Positions 47,196-58,615 of a stretch of 64,000 bases of DNA are shown here, one piece after another (position 1 is the first letter of the stretch; every line of letters starts with the position of its first letter). Location: positions 4,348,327-4,412,326 of the forward strand of contig JALIRH010000038.1 of NCBI GenBank assembly GCA_023055505.1, read 5' to 3'. A program made the position numbers and the translations under genes. The notes below the pieces were generated by a model, which worked only from the letters and a program-made list of their open reading frames with translations, ran no database searches and was not told the origin of the DNA. The stretch is from Callipepla californica brunnescens (Eukaryota; Chordata; Aves; Galliformes; Odontophoridae).

Positions 47196-49609
47196 GTTAA
47201 GTTTATTCATTTTAGATATAATCATGTATTTTCTCATGATCCATATAGAAAACTATTCTTCTTCAAGCTGGGCTTTTTAGTTCATCCTGCCTCCTATATT
47301 TTCCTTTTACTTTTAATGCCATCCTTCTGGAACAACGTTTATTGCTGAATTGTGCTGAATTCACTTCAAGCTTGGAAGTAAAGAAATCAGGAACAGAACA
47401 ACAGGCATAAATCTCTTCATAATTTTCTAGATTTCAATTCTAATCTGAATATCATAACTTTTACTGCTTTTACAAAGATTTAAATACTAACCCAAACTAA
47501 TAAATAGAAAATAGTGAGCTTTTCAATCTGGGCCTAAGTTATACCATTTTGGCCCTCAATCACAACCTAAAATTCAATTGCAGTGTAGTTTTGCTCCACT
47601 GAAAAGTATGCAGTAAGCAAATAAGTTGAGCGCCATGATATTAAATTTTGTGCATCTTATGGAAGAAGGTAGGCAGATTGTGTCTAGATCTTACACATGC
47701 TGAATCACATCTCAGAAATGTCTCTGCTCATTGGGAAGAGAGAAACTAAAATGACAGGACTTAATTAAGTTGTTGGTTAGATGCCTAAGCTTAGATAGGT
47801 TAGTTCAAGGACTTTGTCTCCTGTCACAAACTTTAGCACATTCTGATTCAAGGATATTTGTTTCATGATAAATTCAGGATATTTTATTACAAGATGGCAA
47901 ATGTACTGATCTATGCACATAATCAGTCTCAAACAGCTTGCCCAAAAGTTGGATTTAAGAGAAATATTAGCTTCTTATGAAAGGTTTTCACCTGTTAGGT
48001 ATTGTGATGTTAAGCAATGTATCCTCATCTTTTGTTTGAAATAGATAGATATCCTAATCCTAGTCATCATCATAATCTTAGCTGCTGTTATTTAGTTTCT
48101 TTTTAGCATTAAGTACACTCTTCAATTACATGCTTCATAGGCTACATTCTTTATCTTAATATTGATAGTTGTTCAATCTGCTTTTTTATCTGTGCTCTCC
48201 TCTCACCTACTACAGACTGCCAGGTGATTTACAGCAGAGCTCTCTATATATTTCTTAATATAAAGATGCTGTTGTTGATTTTCACATATCTAATAATTTA
48301 AATTCTTCATAAAATCAAGTCACAATTCAGATAAAATATTTAATTTATAAATTTATTACACCCTCTCTTTTGGAATTTATTAGATTATTTCAAACTGAAG
48401 CAACATTACCTGGGTGGTGTTTTAAAACAAGGTAATATGTTACATGTGCTCAATAATTATTACAAATTTAGTATAGAAAGGTTCATATGTCCTCTTATAG
48501 TTAATACATCTTTGTGGATAACATTTTTTTTATTATACTTATATGCCGAAGCAGCCAATAATATTGTCCAAAGACAGTGCTATTTCCTACCTAGGTTTGA
48601 TGAAACAAATGATATGAAATAGCATTATGACTTACCATTTCTCTCCTCTCCCTCTCTTCCTTTCTCTTTTTCTTTCATTTTTTTTCTCAATATTCTCATA
48701 TGTCCTGATAGTTGAAATTGAAGGAATTGAAATCATTTATATTTGTTTTTTGTTTGTTTTTTAGAAATGAATATATTTTCATTCCCCTTATTCTTTTTCT
48801 TAGTAAACATCTTTTGTTCTGGTATTTACTCCATTCTATTTTAAATGTAATGTTTCCTATGAAGAAATAATCATTTTTACAAGAGGTTTAGAAAAGAATT
48901 GTACGAAGTTATTAGAGAAGATTGATGATGGCCAAATTCCAGGGTTTTTCAGAAATCAATTTAGTTTTCAGAGTTATTTTTGAAGTACGGATGCTAACAC
49001 AAACCTCCTCTAAACTTCATATGGATGTGGATTTATACATTGTTGTATGTTAATCATTCTTTTATCCAGCAATCTCAACTTTATATGAGACTGAGAAAAG
49101 ATCAGGTAATTCTGTCTTTATCTGTCTAAACGTTTACGGCTAGGCAAAATGAAGTACAACCCATTCTTTCATTGAGATCAGTTACTATTGTCTTCTTTGG
49201 GTCCTAGATAGCACATGGTACCAAGTAGTAAAATATGCCATTACCCTTTCTAATGTGCATCATGTTTTACAAAACACTGCAAAATACTTAAAAAAGTCAG
49301 TTGCTTTCCAGTCTTTTTATAGGTACACTGAAATGCACGTGTGTACTATCCCACCCTTTAGATATTCCACTAGGTTTTGCCCTGTTTATAGTTATAAGAA
49401 AACAGGAGTTTTATGAATGAAAAAAAAAAAAAAAATTAAAAACACTTCATTTATGAAGGATGATTGAAAATTGATGAAGGGAAGGATTAATCTCAGGTGA
49501 TAATGTGAGATTTCCTTTCCCCAGTATAAGAACCCAAACAGAGAAGACAAGATACCTGTGTAATGACAAATGAGCAAGGACCTACTGCTCAAACTGAGGA
49601 GTAAGAAGG
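47196..49609. other. AT-rich intergenic DNA, nothing recognised
   Basis: Contains a pyrimidine-rich patch at about 48641-48690 and an A-run at 49420-49435. No feature is supported. Confidence 0.5.
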
Positions 49610-50711
49610 ATATGTCTAGGCAGTGGAAAAAGGGCCTGGAAAGAATTTGGTAATGATTTCTGGATGTGCAGAGATGGGATCAAGACAACTAAGACACAGA
49701 TGGAATTGAACTTGTTGAGGGAAGTGAAAAATAACACGAAAAGATTCTACAGATATCTTGGTCAGAAGAGACAGACATCATCCCTAGAAAAAGGGAAATA
49801 TCACTTCAGGCAGAAAGGAAGATCTGGAAAGCTATAAGCTGATGAGTCTCACATATGAGTCTGGGATGATCATGGATGATCATCTCTTGGAAGAGATACT
49901 AAAGCACATGAGAGATAAGGAGGTGATTTGTGACAGCCAGCATGGCTTCACCAAGGGCAGATCATGTCTCACCAGTCTGGTGGCCTTCTGTGATGAAGTG
50001 AAAGCATATGTAGACTGGGAAAGAGCTACTACTGTCATCTACCAGTACATCTGCAAGGCCTTCAATACTGTACCAAATTGCATTCTTATCTCTTAAACTG
50101 GAAAGATAAGGGTTTGAAGAATGAACTGTTCAGAGGATAAAGAATTCTTTAGATGGTCACATCCAGATGGCTGTGATCAATTGCTCTTTGTCCAGGTGGA
50201 AACCACTGACGAGTTGTATACTTTGGTGACCATTTTGGGACTCATGTACTTCAGCGTCCTTATCAGTAGCCTTGACAGTGGAATTGAGTGCACCCTTAGC
50301 AAGTCTGCAGAGAACACAAGGCTGAGTGCTGCAGTTGACACAGTAGAAGAGAGAAACACCACCCAGGGGAATTTGGGTATGCTCAAAAATTGGGCACATG
50401 AAAACTAACAAGATATAACAAGGCCAAGTACAACAATGCTACACTTGCTCTGGGGCAATCCCAAATAATGTGTACAGACTGAGAGAAGAACTCAGCGAGA
50501 ACAGTCCTGTGGAGAAGGACTTGGGTGTCACAGTGGATAAGAAACTGGACATGAGCCAGCAGCTTGCAGTTGTAGTCCGGAAGGCCAGCTACATCCTGGG
50601 CTGCATGGTGAAGCAGTGGTGAAGCACTGGATCATGTTAACCTGAGAAGTTGTGGGCTCTATTCTTGAAAGAACTGGTTATTGAAAAAGACGCCTAGACA
50701 GATTTAACATC
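49610..50711 (+). mobile_element. CR1 LINE, RT region joined to 3' UTR
   Basis: The order is the linker before the RT (about 49618-49800), then the RT. The frame 49842-50096 contains [21 protein letters not shown] and the motif A counterpart YQYICKAFN, with the catalytic Asp changed. The frame 50121-50408 contains SSLDSGIECTLSK and NTRLSAAVD around a degraded second box. The C-terminal segment runs to about 50615, then jumps to 3' UTR-like text 'gagaagttgtgggctct' (about 50645), so the HLEYC and LFSLEK blocks are deleted. It is dead and 5'-truncated. Confidence 0.85.
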
Positions 50712-51406
50712 TGTGAAAGACAACAGCTCTTTTTTCTTATGACTCAAAGCTTGCTTTCTGAGGCATTCTTTGAAAGAAGACTGGCTTATCTAAGAGGCAA
50801 GTGGTTGTTGTCGCCATGTAGCAGTAGGCATCACTTTGTGGACAGTTTTACATTTGAAAACATTTCTCTGGAGCTGTTTGCCTTCCAAAGGGAGTGCTCA
50901 GGAGTGTTTACTGTCAGAAGATCTGGCCTGTGACGAAACAACTGGTATGGGAGGTTGGGGAATTATACCATTGTATCCTGTGAAGGCAAGATACAATTTG
51001 GCATCTCCCTGCTCCCTCTTATCTTCTGGCAAGGTCTGGAAGATGGGAACAAAGGTGCTTCTGCTGAGGTCCTCAAACCAGAAGCTGCTACTCCAAAGAA
51101 AGCTGACTTCGACCACTCTGGACTTGTAAGTTTGTACTTCAGTTAAGAAAATGTAGTCCTTGCCACCTGAACAATACAACCTTCGATGACACATCACTAC
51201 TGAAGATCAACGTCTGAACAATGAGCAGCAATGGAATCCTGGTGGTGACTATATCTTTCTTGCTTTCTACGAAGACTCCTTGCTATTATTTTCTATCTCT
51301 TTTCTATCACCAGTCTTTCCTTTCCCATCTCCTTAAACAACTAGGATTTGTAATAAACTGGTTAGACTAACATTTGACCTGTTGTGTCTTAATCTCACTG
51401 TCAAGT
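50712..51406 (+). mobile_element. Probable solo LTR next to CR1
   Basis: About 700 bp that begins near TGTGAAAGACAAC and ends near 'ctcactgtcaagtacaca'. It shows an LTR-like layout: a long unique U3-like part, a pyrimidine-rich stretch at about 51259-51333, a polyadenylation signal AATAAA at 51352-51357, then a short U5-like tail including 'gacctgttgtgtctta'. The tail resembles ends I know from avian retroviral LTRs. No certain target duplication is found, so both borders are approximate. It could alternatively be the 3' end of another repeat. Confidence 0.45.
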
Positions 51407-53908
51407 ACACATTTATCAAAAGAACTTCCTCTCTCTCCTATTAATTGAAGCAAGATAACATTTTAGTAGTCTGGCTTCTATACCACATTTTTTCAGGCTT
51501 AATTTTTGAGAAACTTTCACAATGAAAACTGAAGGTGATAGAAACTGTATGCTCAGATAAGTATTCTGAACAGATCCTAAATTTATAGCGATGAGATATT
51601 GTTTTTGTATGATTTATAATCTTTATTCCTGGATCCAGAATTCTGTAATGTTACATGCTAAAAAAATAAAAATAATAATAAAAAAGTATATTCGTGACAA
51701 TAGAGTGATTTTTTGTAGATGAACATGTTTTTGTATTGAAATTCGGTTATTTATTAATATTATATTTTTGCACATATTCTTGGTTGTGAAATGATTGTAG
51801 ATAAATATTCGTGAGGTCTGTACCAAACTCTGTAACTATACGTATATATGCATGATGCTACAAGAAGAAGCACAATAATAATAAATAATGGTAAGGTGAT
51901 TACAGTAATGGCAATATTATTTTGAAGTTAGAACAAAATCTGGAACCCACCTTCCAAGATTTCTCTATTATGATATGAGATTTGGATCTCCATTTGTTCT
52001 TGTCACAATTAGCTAGCACACACTTTTTCTAATTAAAAACTCAAAAAAACCCAAAAACACCCATCCTCACATGCAATACAGTGCCCACATATTTAATGAA
52101 ATATCTGAATGTTTGCTGCATAGTTTAGAATTTCTCAGATTTATCTCAGAAAAACATGAGAAAATAAGTATCTTTGGGAAAAGTCTTGAAAAATGGAAGA
52201 GCAAGATAGCAAGACTTATTTCCCTTCTACCCTTGCATTGTTAGTATGATAATTGACAATTTAGAAATAAATGTATAATTTAGCCTGTATTTTCCTATGT
52301 TCCAATTCTCTGTCAATACCAGACAATTCAGAAACTTCATTCTTATGAATATGTTTTAAGAAATAAAGTATTATATACTTGCATTTAGGCTGAAATACAT
52401 CCATATGGATGACAACAACTATAAAAAGAATAGATCCACTTTTGTCAACAATCTTACAATTTCTATTCATGAATAACTTATGCTCCATTTGTGCTCAATT
52501 TCTGTCTAAGTTCCACTGGAAAGTTATACAAAACACCTTCTGCATATAAATTTTTTTAGGAAAAAAAAAACAAAGCAAGTATCCCTTCTTTCACTCTCCC
52601 ACTCACTGCTCCCCACATATGCAAAAAAGCAAGCAAACAAAACAAAACAAAAAAATAAAACCCAACAAAAAATCCTATCCAGACCCATAGTCTGGAGCTG
52701 GAAAACTTGATACCTGGGGATAGCCCAAATATTAATGAGCAACCTCATTCATCTGGAACTTGAAACACTAAATTAAGTGCGTGGTACTTAATGACCCTCT
52801 AGTGCCTTTTGCTGGACTAACTGTTACTTCATTAGTATTCAGCACCTATTATGGCTTGAAAGACAATAATGTTAAACTAGAAAAAGGAAACACTGTTCCT
52901 TAATTGTACTATGGCCTTCTTGTGGGAAGGATAATCTGTAAAATGAAATAAATGAAAACTACAAGCTTTATAGGATTAACAGTAATGCTAACTAATTAAA
53001 AAACGTTTTAACGTTCATTAGATAAAGTAGCAGAAGAAAAAGACAGGAGTGAGAAGAAAAAGTATGGGAAGAAAAAATGTAAATAAACAAGGAGCAACAA
53101 GAATATACAGCAGACAAACACTACAGTGCAGAGAAAGAAGAAAGAAAAATGCGCTGCTATAAATAAACAAGTAGAAACACTCAGAGCAAAAATTCTGATA
53201 TGCAAGCAGTTTTTACAAATACAATGCTTTCTTATAGCAGGTAACAAGTACCAACGTTGCGATTTGTTTTCACAAATCATGAAAATATTTTCCTCTTCAG
53301 TATGCAGAACTTCAGGCAATTCCAAAGGACAAAACAGGGTGGTGTTACTTCTATTTGTTTGTTTTTCCATTAACATCCTTTTATTCACTCCTAATACAAG
53401 GAACAGTTGTGTGCAAACGTTTTAAAAACAGGTTTCTATCTATTTTCTGAGGTGAAAAGAAGAACTTAATTATATTTTCAGAAAGGAAATTTTAAAACTA
53501 TAATTTTTTTCAGTGCTACAAAGTACACCCGGCTTTTCACATACCTAGTTGTATTAAGTACAGTACAGCACAGAGGTGTCATTAATTAATAACTAAGACA
53601 ATATTGTTGAAAGTATGTTGTTTAGTTCTTTCTACAGGAGAATTATTAGTGTATGACAGTGAAACCAGTAGCTCTGCAATAAAATAAATGACATTTTTTT
53701 CTTAGTGTGTACTTCTGTTTATAAATGTATCATTCAAGATTAATTTAAAAAATATAATAAAATTTATTGTAGGTTAGAATGAAAACAGGCAGTCACACAT
53801 TCACATCTTGCTCTCCTTCTCTCAAGGTAACATCTTAATGTTATAAAGAAAAAAGCCAAGTCACACAAAGTCTGACAAAGCTGATCTTGAGAAAAAAGAT
53901 GAAAGCAC
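51407..53908. other. AT-rich intergenic DNA, nothing recognised
   Basis: A/T-rich runs are at about 51660-51687 and 52560-52571, and an A/C-rich run at about 52622-52672. A 126-codon minus frame (53008-53388) is built largely from low-complexity purine-rich DNA read antisense and is not supported as a gene. Confidence 0.5.
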
Positions 53909-54692
53909 ACAGAATCACAGAATTTTAGGGGTTGGAAGGGACCTCTAGAGATCACCTAGTTCAACCCCCTGCCAAAGCAGGCTCACTAGACTAGGTTGCA
54001 CAGGTAGGCGTCCAGGTGGGTCTTGAACATCTCCAGAGAAGGAGACTCCACCAATTCTCTGTGCAGCCTGTGCCAGTGTTTGATCACCCTCAGTGTGAAG
54101 AAGTTCCCAAACACATTTATGTAGAACTTCCTATGCCTCAGTTTGTAGCCATTTCCCCTTGCCCTACCACCACACACTGCAAAGAGGAGTGCAGCCTCAA
54201 CCCTTTCCAACCCATGCTTAGATATTTATAGATAGAGGTGGATCAGATTCTCTCTAAATCTTCTTTTTTCAAGGCTGAACAGACCAGGTCTCTCAGCCTC
54301 TCCTCATAAAGGAGGTGTTCCACACCCTTTACCATCTTTGTGGCCGTTCGCTGGACTCTTTCCAGGAGATCGTGGTCTTTTTATACCAGGGAACCCAGAA
54401 CTGGACACAGAATAGAGGGGGAGGATAACTTCCCTTGACCTGCTGGCCACGCTCTTTTTAACACATCCCAGGATATCATTGACTAAGAAAGTCAATGATG
54501 TGGCCACCAGGGCACACTGCTGGCTCATGGCCAACCTGTCATCCACCAGGACACCCAGATTCCTCTCCTCAGAGGTCCTTTCCAGCAGGTCATCCCCCAG
54601 CCTGTACTTGTGCATGTGGTTATTCCTCCCTAGGTGCAAGATTTGCCCTTGTTAAACCACATCTCGTTCCTTTCTGTCCAACTCTCACATAT
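53909..54692 (-). mobile_element. CR1 LINE 3' end, 5'-truncated
   Basis: The plus-strand start 'agaatcacagaattttagg' and 'ggttggaagggacctctag' is the complement of the CR1 3' UTR. On minus, the frame 54304-54639 reads LVDDRLAMSQQCALVATS and [15 protein letters not shown], and the frame 53986-54210 reads RVIKHWHRLHRELVESPSLEMF, the ORF2 end. It is about 780 bp, relatively little degraded, and 5'-truncated near 54692. Confidence 0.92.
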
Positions 54693-57600
54693 TTACCCTT
54701 TGGTTTGGAACATCTTAAAGCACTGCAGGGAAATAAAACCTACAATATAATAACAGTTAAAAAAAAAAAAAAAAGTCACAAAATAGAAAACAAATTCCAT
54801 GAATGTGACCAGAGTTCTCATCAGGGCAGAGTTATGAGAGGATGGTGGCAGGGTTAGATCCTAATACCTGAGGTAGAGACCCAGTCCTGCACTGCTCAGT
54901 GCAACAGCTCACAGATGTGCAACAGCATCATGTCCTTGAACGGAGAGTATGGAAGACATGGAAGGACACTGCTGAAGGCTCTCTGAACTAGGCTGAGCTG
55001 GACTGGGCTGGTCTGGTCTGTGCTGACAGAGAAGCTCCTGACCCTCCTGAGCATAGGGAAGTCTTTGTTGGCTATTTGCAGCTGGATGACTCACAGATCC
55101 TTTGGCACAGTTCAAGTTCTGCACAGTTGCTGCTCTTCCGAGAAAGGAATGTGCATGCTTTTCACATCTTTGTATTTCTGTCAAATACTAGAGATATTCT
55201 CTCTCTCTCTCTCTCTCTCTCCTTAAGGAACAATGTCAAAATATTGATTTAAATGAGTGGATTTGTTCAACTTTTTGTACATATAATAGCTGATCTTGAG
55301 AAGACTTACTTTTTATCATTTTAGTTAAAGTTGATAAGATAAGGTTTACATCAGTGTAAAGATACACATAGGTTTGTCTTTCTCTTTTTACCTTTTTTCT
55401 TATCTCAAATAAGCTGTGTCATTTTAATATTAAAATGTGGTAGGATAGAGTTATTTATGAAGGGAGAATGGCTATTTCAGGTTGTTTTTAGATCATTGAA
55501 GGTGGATTTTAGGTATCTAAAAAAGAATTATTTCCGGTTAGAAGTATCAACAGCACCTAAACGACCTGACACAGAAATGTTTATGTGTAAACAAGGTTTT
55601 AAACAAATGGATGGGGAAATATTTTAGTTTGATGAAGTTTTATTCTTTGTACCGTATCTTTCACAGAGAAGTAAAAAAAAAAACATTAACAATTTGATAA
55701 TCGTGTATATTCATCAGATATGATCTACTCACCCCATCTGATGGGAAATGCAGAACAAGGATTAACTAGAATGATAATTTAGCTATTGTTAAGGTAATAA
55801 TTAACAAGGTTGAAAAGATGTTTTTATAAAAGAAATATTGTTTCATATATGTTTAATGTAAAAATTAGTGTTGTCTTGTTAGCAAAAGACAAAACTAATA
55901 ATTTTACAACAAAACTTTGTAAAGCCTTCTACAATAGTGGTGTGAATTACTGCAGGAACAACACTAAAGTATACATCAATTTTCTTTGACAATACCATCA
56001 TTTAAAGATTATGGACTATTGCCAAGTTTTATTCTCTTATTTCTTCCTGGTTTAGGAAGTTTGACTGTTTTTGAATATGCAAGAGACGACAATTAAAAAC
56101 AACAACGACAACAAAAAAACACCTACCTCTTGTAGTTCAGAAGCAAATCATTAGTATGAATTACAAGGCTTTCAAAAAAAAGTAAAATAAAATACTTAGA
56201 AGAAAAGAAATACATAGTATGATTCAAAAGGAAAAGATAGATTTCACAGGGCATCTGTTTAGCCAGCTCTAGTTAAAAATGGCATTCAGCTGTAAAATAT
56301 CAATATGTCAGGTGCATTACTAATATAATTTTTATGACAGCATAGCATATTGTGAAGACATGATCCTTTTGTGTTTCCTTCAGCTCCATTCAGCTGCCTG
56401 TCCTGTTCACAGATCCTCTTTTAGTGGACTCATTTTTCTGTGGAAAAATAAAATCCCCATGCCAGCAATTTAGGTTAACCAGCATCTTTGCCTCATATTC
56501 TGCAATTACTATTCAAGTAAATAATCTCCCACTGTTAAATATTCTGCAAATCTACTATCCCAGTGTGGCCCAGATGGTGCATGCACTATAGGGGACATTA
56601 TGGAATCCAGCATTTTTGTGCAGCAACTACCTGTAGGAAATTCGACTGCAGTATGCAAAACAGAATGTATTTACGATGATCTTTGAACTGTGTGTATGAT
56701 TTGTTACAGTCAGGAAGAAGTAATGTTATTTTGAATAATTTTGCTACAGATGTTCATTGTACTTCCATGCATGTAACCCATCACAAATTTATGAAATATT
56801 TATAGTACTAATAATAATCAATTTAACTTTCTTGTACCATATGCATGGTGATACCATATGATGCCCAGGTAACAGAAGAAGAAATTTTGCATGTTTTCCT
56901 CATAGGATTCCTGTCTCACACAACTTATTATTTCCTCAAACCACTCACTAATTTCCTTACTCTGTCTGTTAGGAGACTATTCCGTCTTACAGGAATTCCT
57001 TCATTTCCAGATGTGTACAACTTTACTGTAAAACATGAAACAAAGAAACAAAGTTGTACTTTCTGGGTTTCCAACTACAGCAGCAGGTTTTCTTTGAGAC
57101 TAGAAAATGATGGGAATCTTACAGAGTCTTTAAACAACTATATTAGTACCCTCATCAATTGCCCTAGTCATGTTTCCATATTGTCTCACTCATACAAATT
57201 GGACAGCCGTGACCTCTGCAGGAGAACTGCCTAACCATGTTAAAAATCTCCTCCTATTTCCCAGTGAGTCAAGCCTGACTTCACATGGCATAACGTGAGG
57301 AGAAACCAAGCACTCATCCATACTGAATGGGATTTCCCAAGCAGCACTGCTCCCTCTTTCCTTTCTTCCACTTGGCTCCTTAACACTGCAAGTTTATGCT
57401 CTTTACGTAGATAAGAGACTGCTCCTCCTCTGCCTATTGGTATTAGCAGAGTTTTGCATCATGAAAAGAGTAGAGCTGGATTTTTTCAGCCTTCCTTTTG
57501 AGGTATTATACTGATAGTGCAAGCTCGCTCTGTAGCAAGGCATAACAGTACTGTTCAGTGGAACAAATAATACAACTCTATGTTTTATTATATGCAGACA

Positions 57601-57877
57601 GTATTCCACAACTGGCTCTTCTGAAGAAAAATGAGAAGGATCAAGGTATTAAAAAATGAAACTAATCAACAGGGAAACTATGCTTTAAGCTGAGAATTGT
57701 TTCAATTATCTCTAAAATGCTGGTGAACGGAACAACTCCACCATCCTCATTGTCTTCCCTTCTCTTACTCAAGTTGCCTCCTAATAAGCAATATACGTTG
57801 GCAGACTTTTTTTTCTATTTAAAACGTTGTTAAATAATTTTAAATGAAAACATGTAATGAAAAAAAAATTATTGTAC
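54693..57877. other. Intergenic DNA with simple repeats
   Basis: A 16-base A run is at 54759-54774. No transposon is recognised. The 129-codon plus frame at 56845-57234 is one of the longer open frames outside repeats, but shows no recognisable domain and is of a length that chance allows in this much AT-rich DNA. Confidence 0.5.
55198..55222. repeat. (TC)n microsatellite
   Basis: About 12 uninterrupted TC units. Confidence 0.95.
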
Positions 57878-58072
57878 TGTTGCAGTGAGTTGACCTTGGC
57901 CAGCTGACAGATACTCATCCAGCTCTCAATTCCCCTCCAACAGGGCAAAAGGAGAAGATCAGATGTGAAAGCTTGAGGATCCAGACAGAGACAGGGAGAT
58001 GACTTGCTGACATGGGCAAAACAAACTCGTCAAGAAAATGATTTAATTATTTACCAATTGAAATAGATTTGA
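57878..58072 (-). mobile_element. Fragment of an avian ERV LTR
   Basis: The stretch 'tgttgcagtgagttgacc', 'ccagctgacagatactcatcc', 'gacagggagatgacttgc' and 'gggcaaaacaaactcg' follows the order of a widespread bird LTR that I know in this (reverse) orientation, ending at 'ttaccaattgaaatag'. Only about 200 bp remain. The left end begins TG, as an LTR end should. The family name cannot be given from sequence alone. Confidence 0.55.
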
Positions 58073-58222
58073 AAAGAAAATTTGACAATTCAGAAATGTT
58101 TTCTTACAATATCCAAGTTATTTTCTAATTTTCTGAAAGACATCCCCTAATTCATTTTTACTTTCTTTTACTTAATTTGAAAAGAAATTTTTGTGTTCAG
58201 AGAAGAAAAAATTGATAAACTT

Positions 58223-58258
58223 AGAAATTTAAATAGAAATTTAAATAGAAATTTAAAT
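58223..58258. repeat. Three exact copies of a 12-mer
   Basis: AGAAATTTAAAT is repeated three times head to tail without change. Confidence 0.9.
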
Positions 58259-58368
58259 CTCATGCAGGATAGATTTTCATGTTTCTAAAGTAATTTCATA
58301 TGTTTTGAATGTGTGGGACTGCTTATACTTCAAATAGACTTTTATCACTCTAATTGACTCTGTGAATT

Positions 58369-58615
58369 AATAGAATAATGGGATCACCAAGGCTGGAAAA
58401 GACCCACAGGATCACCCAGTCCAACTGTCCACCCATCTCCAATATTCCCACCAAACCATGTCCTCAACACAGTGTCCAAATGTTCCTTGAAAACCTCCAG
58501 GGTCGGTGACTACACCATCTCCCTGGGCAGCCCATTCCAGTGCCTGACCACTCTTTCCTAATTCCTAATGTCCAGCCTGAACCTCCCCTACTGCAGCTTG
58601 AAGTCATTCCCTCAA
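58369..58615 (-). mobile_element. CR1 LINE 3' UTR fragment
   Basis: The plus strand 'agaataatgggatcaccaagg' and 'ctggaaaagacccacaggatc' is the complement of the 3' end of a CR1 subfamily. The order continues to 'ggcagcccattccagtgcc' and 'cagcttgaagtcattccc'. It is about 250 bp and 5'-truncated. Confidence 0.88.

Noticed and set aside
53008..53388. 126-codon minus frame with hydrophobic stretch
   Set aside because: It arises from purine-rich low-complexity DNA read on the opposite strand. The hydrophobicity reflects poly-pyrimidine codons (Phe, Leu, Ser).
58223..58258. Three 12-bp units as a possible CRISPR-like or iteron array
   Set aside because: The units are head to tail without spacers and AT-only apart from one G per unit. 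It is a small tandem duplication in a vertebrate-type genome.
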